This document shows, in pieces, positions 31,222 to 34,247 of a stretch of DNA of 34,247 nt. Position 1 is the first letter of the stretch, and every line of letters begins with the position of its first letter. The notes below the pieces were generated by a model. That model ran no database searches. It worked only from the letters and a program-made list of their open reading frames with translations, and was not told the DNA's origin. The stretch is taken from the NCBI GenBank assembly GCA_001464755.1, contig LNDR01000389.1, forward strand, positions 1 to 34,247, written 5' to 3'. Origin of the DNA: Rhizobiales bacterium Ga0077524. Its GTDB lineage: Bacteria; Pseudomonadota; Alphaproteobacteria; Rhizobiales; Hyphomicrobiaceae. A program made the position numbers and the translations under genes.

Positions 31222-32454
31222 ATGAAATTCGGTATTTTCTACGAGATGCAGCTGCCGCGGCCCTGGGGGCCGGATGACGAGCGCCAGCTCTATCAAAACG
31301 CTCTCGAGCAGGTGGAGATCGCGGATCGGCTCGGCTACGACTACGCGGGGCAGGTCGAGCACCATTTCCTCGAGGAGTACTCGCACTCGCCGCAGCCAGA
31401 GGTGTTCCTCGCTGCCGCCAGCCAGCGCACCAAGCGCATCCGTCTTGGCCACGGCATCATCCAGCTCACGACCAATCATCCCGCGCGCGTCGCCGAGAAG
31501 GTCGCAACTCTTGACCTTGTCTCCAATGGGCGCGTCGAGTTCGGCATGGGCGAAGGCGCCAGCATGACCGAACTCGGCCCATTCGACCGCGATCTCGCGA
31601 CGAAGCGGGCGGTGTGGGAGGACGGCGTCCGCTGCGTCATGCCGATGTTCACGAAGGAGGGCTGGGAGTACGACGGCCCCTACTTCAAGTTTCCCTATCG
31701 CAACGTGCTGCCGAAGCCGGTGCAGCGCCCGCATCCGCCGCTCTGGGTGGCGTGCTCGCAGCTCGAGACGATCGAGATGGCGGGGCGTCGCGGCATCGGC
31801 GCGCTCGGTTTCCAATTCCTGTCCGCGGAAATGGCCCACGCCTGGGTCCACGCCTACTACAATTCCTTCGTGAAGCGACAGGAGAAGCTCTGCGACTACG
31901 AGGCGAACTGCAACATCGCGATGGTCTCCTACTTCATGTGCGCGGAGACCGACGAGGAGGCGCGCCGACGGGCCGACGGCGTGACGTTCTTCCAGTTCAG
32001 CCTCGCCTACTACTCGGGCTCGGACGGCCGCAACATCGGCACGGGCCGCGGCGTGGAGCGTGCCAGGGCTGGAACGGTGGACCTTTGGGACGAGTACCAG
32101 AAATGGAAGCGCGCCAACCCCGACAAGGCCGAGGCCGCACTGCGCGGGGGCCTCATCGGTTCGCCGGAAACGATCCGGAGCAAGCTACGCAAGTTCGAGA
32201 CCTCGAAAGTCGACAGCATCATTCTGCTCAATCAGGCCGGCCGCAACGAGCACGCCCACATCTGCGAGAGCCTGGAGCTGTTCGCGAAAGAGGTGATGCC
32301 GGAGTTTCACGGGCGCGAGGTCGAGCACCAGGAGTGGAAGCGCAAGGTGCTCGCCCGCGAGATCGAACTCGACGAGTTGGACACAACACCCTTCAAGCAA
32401 CGCCAGGGCTTCGGCAAGGGCGTCGCAATCGACCGGCTGGTGAAGGCGGAGTGA
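31222..32454 (+). CDS. LLM-class (luciferase-like) flavin-dependent monooxygenase
   Basis: This 410-residue protein has the bacterial luciferase-like TIM-barrel fold: MKFGIFYEMQLPRPW at the start, a GQVEHHFLEEY motif (the EHH of the family), then LGHGIIQLTTNHPARVAEKVATLDLVSNGRVEFGMGEG in the flavin-binding half and PHPPLWVACS later. Such enzymes use FMNH2 and O2 to oxidise small organics, for example alkanals, limonene or alkanesulfonates. The substrate is not assignable. AGGGAG is about 9 nt before ATG. The gene stands alone and converges on the histidine phosphatase. Confidence 0.88.
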   Translation: MKFGIFYEMQLPRPWGPDDERQLYQNALEQVEIADRLGYDYAGQVEHHFLEEYSHSPQPEVFLAAASQRTKRIRLGHGIIQLTTNHPARVAEKVATLDLVSNGRVEFGMGEGASMTELGPFDRDLATKRAVWEDGVRCVMPMFTKEGWEYDGPYFKFPYRNVLPKPVQRPHPPLWVACSQLETIEMAGRRGIGALGFQFLSAEMAHAWVHAYYNSFVKRQEKLCDYEANCNIAMVSYFMCAETDEEARRRADGVTFFQFSLAYYSGSDGRNIGTGRGVERARAGTVDLWDEYQKWKRANPDKAEAALRGGLIGSPETIRSKLRKFETSKVDSIILLNQAGRNEHAHICESLELFAKEVMPEFHGREVEHQEWKRKVLAREIELDELDTTPFKQRQGFGKGVAIDRLVKAE

Positions 32455-32483
32455 GCCGCTTAGGCTAACGGGCCGCTCACTCC
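32448..32483. terminator. Inverted repeat containing both convergent stop codons
   Basis: GGAGTGAGC (32448-32456) and GCTCACTCC (32475-32483) are perfect complements 18 bases apart. The left arm holds the TGA of the luciferase-like gene, the right arm that of the phosphatase gene. It probably acts as a bidirectional terminator without a T-run. Confidence 0.5.
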
Positions 32484-33070
32484 CAGCGCATGCGGCCCGC
32501 CTGCAGGACGAGGACCTTGTCCTGCGGGATCTCGAGCGTCGTTACGGAAGAACCATCGAGGCCGAGCACCAAACCGCGCACGACTCGGCTCACCGCGCCG
32601 TGCGATGCCACCACCGCATCCCGCTCGACGCTCATCAACCAGCCGGCGAGCCGCTCGGACAGCATGCGGTAGCTCTCGCCTCCGCGCGGGCACCAGCCCC
32701 ACTTGTCCATATTGTGGGCGGCAAAGCCCTCGGGATCGACCGTCGGCAGATCGTGCCAGAGCTGGCCTTCCCAGTGCCCGTAATGCTGCTCCTTCAGCCG
32801 ATCGTCGCGCCGGAAGGCATCGGGCGCGAGCGCCATCTCGGCGCGGGCGATACGCATGGTCTCGCTGGCGCGCGAAAGTGGGCTCGCAACGTAGTCGAGG
32901 CCCGTGGCTCGCTCACCGAGCAAAGCCTTGAGCCGCCGGCCGTTGCGCGCCGCCTGCTGGCGTCCCTTGTCGTTCAATGGGATATCGGTCTGCCCCTGGT
33001 AGCGCAGCGCCGCGTTCCAGTCGGTCTCGCCGTGGCGCAGGAAGTAGAGCGTCACGCCCTCACGCAGCAT
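32477..33070 (-). CDS. Histidine phosphatase family protein (phosphoglycerate mutase-like)
   Basis: This 197-residue protein has the RHG catalytic motif (R12-H13-G14 in LYFLRHGETDWN), the supporting SPLSRASETM segment with its arginine, the EQHYGHWEG block and the second histidine in VVASHGAVSRV. The family includes cofactor-dependent phosphoglycerate mutases, alpha-ribazole phosphatases and broad phosphatases. The short length favours a phosphatase, with the substrate unknown. It is 35 bp downstream of the NADP-dependent oxidoreductase on the same strand and is probably transcribed with it. Confidence 0.87.
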   Translation of the reverse strand: MLREGVTLYFLRHGETDWNAALRYQGQTDIPLNDKGRQQAARNGRRLKALLGERATGLDYVASPLSRASETMRIARAEMALAPDAFRRDDRLKEQHYGHWEGQLWHDLPTVDPEGFAAHNMDKWGWCPRGGESYRMLSERLAGWLMSVERDAVVASHGAVSRVVRGLVLGLDGSSVTTLEIPQDKVLVLQAGRMRWE

Positions 33071-33105
33071 TCCCGTCTCCCGTAGCCAGCGGTCATCCGT
33101 CGCTA

Positions 33106-34113
33106 TCAGACCTTCAGTACCAACTTGCCATTGTTGCCGCCGGTATAGAGCAAGTTCAACGTCTCGACAAAGGCCCCGAGGCCTCCTGTCCGCACATCCT
33201 CGCGGATTTTAAGCTTTGCGCCCGCGTGCCATTCCCCAAGCTGGGCCACCGCCTCGCGGATGCGGGGCGCCCAATCGGTGACGATGAGGCCGCGCACCGT
33301 GAGACGCTGAGTGAGGATGGCACGGAAGGTCGATGGACCAGGCATCGGCTCGGTGGCGTTGTAGCCCGAGATGAGACCGCAGATCGCAACGCGGCCGAAC
33401 GTATTCATTCGCGGCAGAATCTGATCGAGGATGTCCCCGCCGACGTTCTCGAAGTTGACATCGATGCCATTCGGACAAGCCTCCGCGAGGCGCGCAGCGA
33501 TATTCCCGGCCTTGTAGTCGATGCAGGCATCGAAACCGAGTACGTCCGTCACGTAGCGGCACTTGTCGGGCCCGCCCGCGATGCCGACCGCGCGGCAGCC
33601 CTTGATTTTTGCGATCTGACCGACGACCGAGCCCACCGCCCCCGAAGCCGCTGAGACGACAACGGTCTCGCCCTCCTTGGGCTGGCCGACTTCGAGCAAA
33701 CCGAAGTAGGCCGTCCAGCCGGGCATGCCGAGCCCACCGACCCAGCGCTCCAGCGGCGCCTTGGCGGTATCGACTTTGATCACCCGACCGCTGCCCTTGA
33801 CGACCGCGTACTGCTGCACGCCCAGCACGCTCTGCACGGCGTCACCCTCCTTGAAGTCCGGGTGCCGCGAGGCTTCGACATGCCCAGCCGAGTAGGCGCG
33901 CATCACCTCGCCGATCCCGACCGGCGGCATGTAGGAGCGCGTATCGTTGACCCAGCCGCGCATTGCCGGGTCAAGCGAGACGTAGGCGATCTTGACGCGG
34001 ATCTGGCCGTCGGCAGGCTCGGCGAGCGCAGCCTCACGCAGCGCGAAGCAGTCGGACGTCAGCGGCCCGGGCCCGGGTCGCCTGGCGAGGACGACTTGCA
34101 GATTGGTCGGCAT
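33106..34113 (-). CDS. NADP-dependent oxidoreductase of the MDR superfamily (prostaglandin/curcumin reductase-like)
   Basis: This 335-residue protein matches the zinc-free medium-chain reductase group related to CurA and leukotriene B4 12-hydroxydehydrogenase. Marks are the early YVSLDPAMRGWVNDTRSYMPPV block, GMPGWTAYFGLLEVGQPKEGETVVVSAASGAVGSVVGQIAK (the AASGAVG nucleotide-binding turn), and VDVNFENVGGDILDQIL-like text near residue 240. Members reduce the alpha,beta double bond of enones with NADPH. The structural and catalytic zinc cysteines of classical alcohol dehydrogenases are absent, as expected. Confidence 0.9.
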   Translation of the reverse strand: MPTNLQVVLARRPGPGPLTSDCFALREAALAEPADGQIRVKIAYVSLDPAMRGWVNDTRSYMPPVGIGEVMRAYSAGHVEASRHPDFKEGDAVQSVLGVQQYAVVKGSGRVIKVDTAKAPLERWVGGLGMPGWTAYFGLLEVGQPKEGETVVVSAASGAVGSVVGQIAKIKGCRAVGIAGGPDKCRYVTDVLGFDACIDYKAGNIAARLAEACPNGIDVNFENVGGDILDQILPRMNTFGRVAICGLISGYNATEPMPGPSTFRAILTQRLTVRGLIVTDWAPRIREAVAQLGEWHAGAKLKIREDVRTGGLGAFVETLNLLYTGGNNGKLVLKV

Positions 34114-34180
34114 GAAGGCGCCTCGGTAGGTTGCTCTCTCACCGCGAGTCTAGGCCTTGTACTCAATAATCAGTTGGCAT

Positions 34181-34247
34181 GGGACTCGAACAGTGATTCA
34201 AGCTCGAAAACAGCGGAGCTTGGATCATGGGACGCTACGATCTCACG
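34181..34247 (+). mobile_element. Probable left end and 5' start of an IS5-family transposase, cut by the window edge
   Basis: The last bases encode MGRYDLT from the ATG at 34227 and then run off the window. M(A/S/G)RYDL(T/S) is the usual opening of IS5-family (IS427-type) transposases. The stretch GGGACTCGAACAGTGATTCAAGC at 34181-34203 is in the place of the terminal repeat and leader of such elements. With only seven residues visible, this is a resemblance and not proof. The right end lies outside. Confidence 0.5.

Overview
The window is GC-rich and reads as a chromosomal segment of an alphaproteobacterium, most likely of the order Hyphomicrobiales. The clearest taxonomic marker is a DUF1153/SciP gene, the CtrA-inhibitor family confined to Alphaproteobacteria. 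The NasT/NasS-controlled nitrate operon, the Tat-exported NrtA and the general gene content fit the same group. No rRNA, tRNA or CRISPR array is visible.

Layout. 1-6.4 kb: 3' part of trpE, a membrane-anchored pentapeptide-repeat protein, sciP, then an aldo/keto reductase and a SoxW-like periplasmic thioredoxin that form a small minus-strand operon. 6.4-9.6 kb: a large seven-helix membrane protein of unknown function. 9.7-22.0 kb: the core of the window, a complete nitrate assimilation module made of nasT-nasS (regulators), nrtA-nrtB-nrtC (nitrate ABC transporter), nirB-nirD (NADH nitrite reductase), nasA (nitrate reductase) and cysG (siroheme synthase). All are on the plus strand and tightly packed. 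22.0-26.8 kb: a short MgtE-type transporter, a decayed ABC-transporter remnant, an orphan molybdenum hydroxylase large subunit and a secreted His-rich repeat protein. 27.1-34.2 kb: small metabolic enzymes (cysteine hydrolase, gamma-glutamylcyclotransferase-like protein, a frameshifted isonitrile-hydratase-like gene, HAD dehalogenase, arsenite methyltransferase, luciferase-like monooxygenase, histidine phosphatase, NADP-dependent reductase). The last bases look like the start of an IS5-type transposase.

How the nitrate genes work together. Nitrate is captured in the periplasm by NrtA, imported by NrtB/NrtC, reduced to nitrite by NasA and to ammonium by NirBD. CysG makes the siroheme that NirB needs. 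The 360-bp gap between nasS and nrtA appears to carry the control region. It has a near-consensus sigma-54 promoter, then two adjacent hairpins whose six-base loops both have A at position 1 and G at position 4 (the ANTAR-protein target signature), then an intrinsic terminator whose 5' arm overlaps the second hairpin. The model is that nitrate sensed by NasS frees NasT, which holds the two-hairpin fold and so blocks the terminator, while sigma-54 (presumably with NtrC) reports nitrogen shortage. I read this architecture directly from the bases. The mechanism is inferred from the known NasT/NasR/EutV families.

The most unusual items are this fully readable two-input leader, the 29-nt-scale deletion that inactivates the isonitrile-hydratase-like gene, the fused remnants of an ABC transporter just upstream of an orphan molybdenum enzyme, the His-rich PAVY-repeat protein, and the large unclassified membrane protein next to nasTS.
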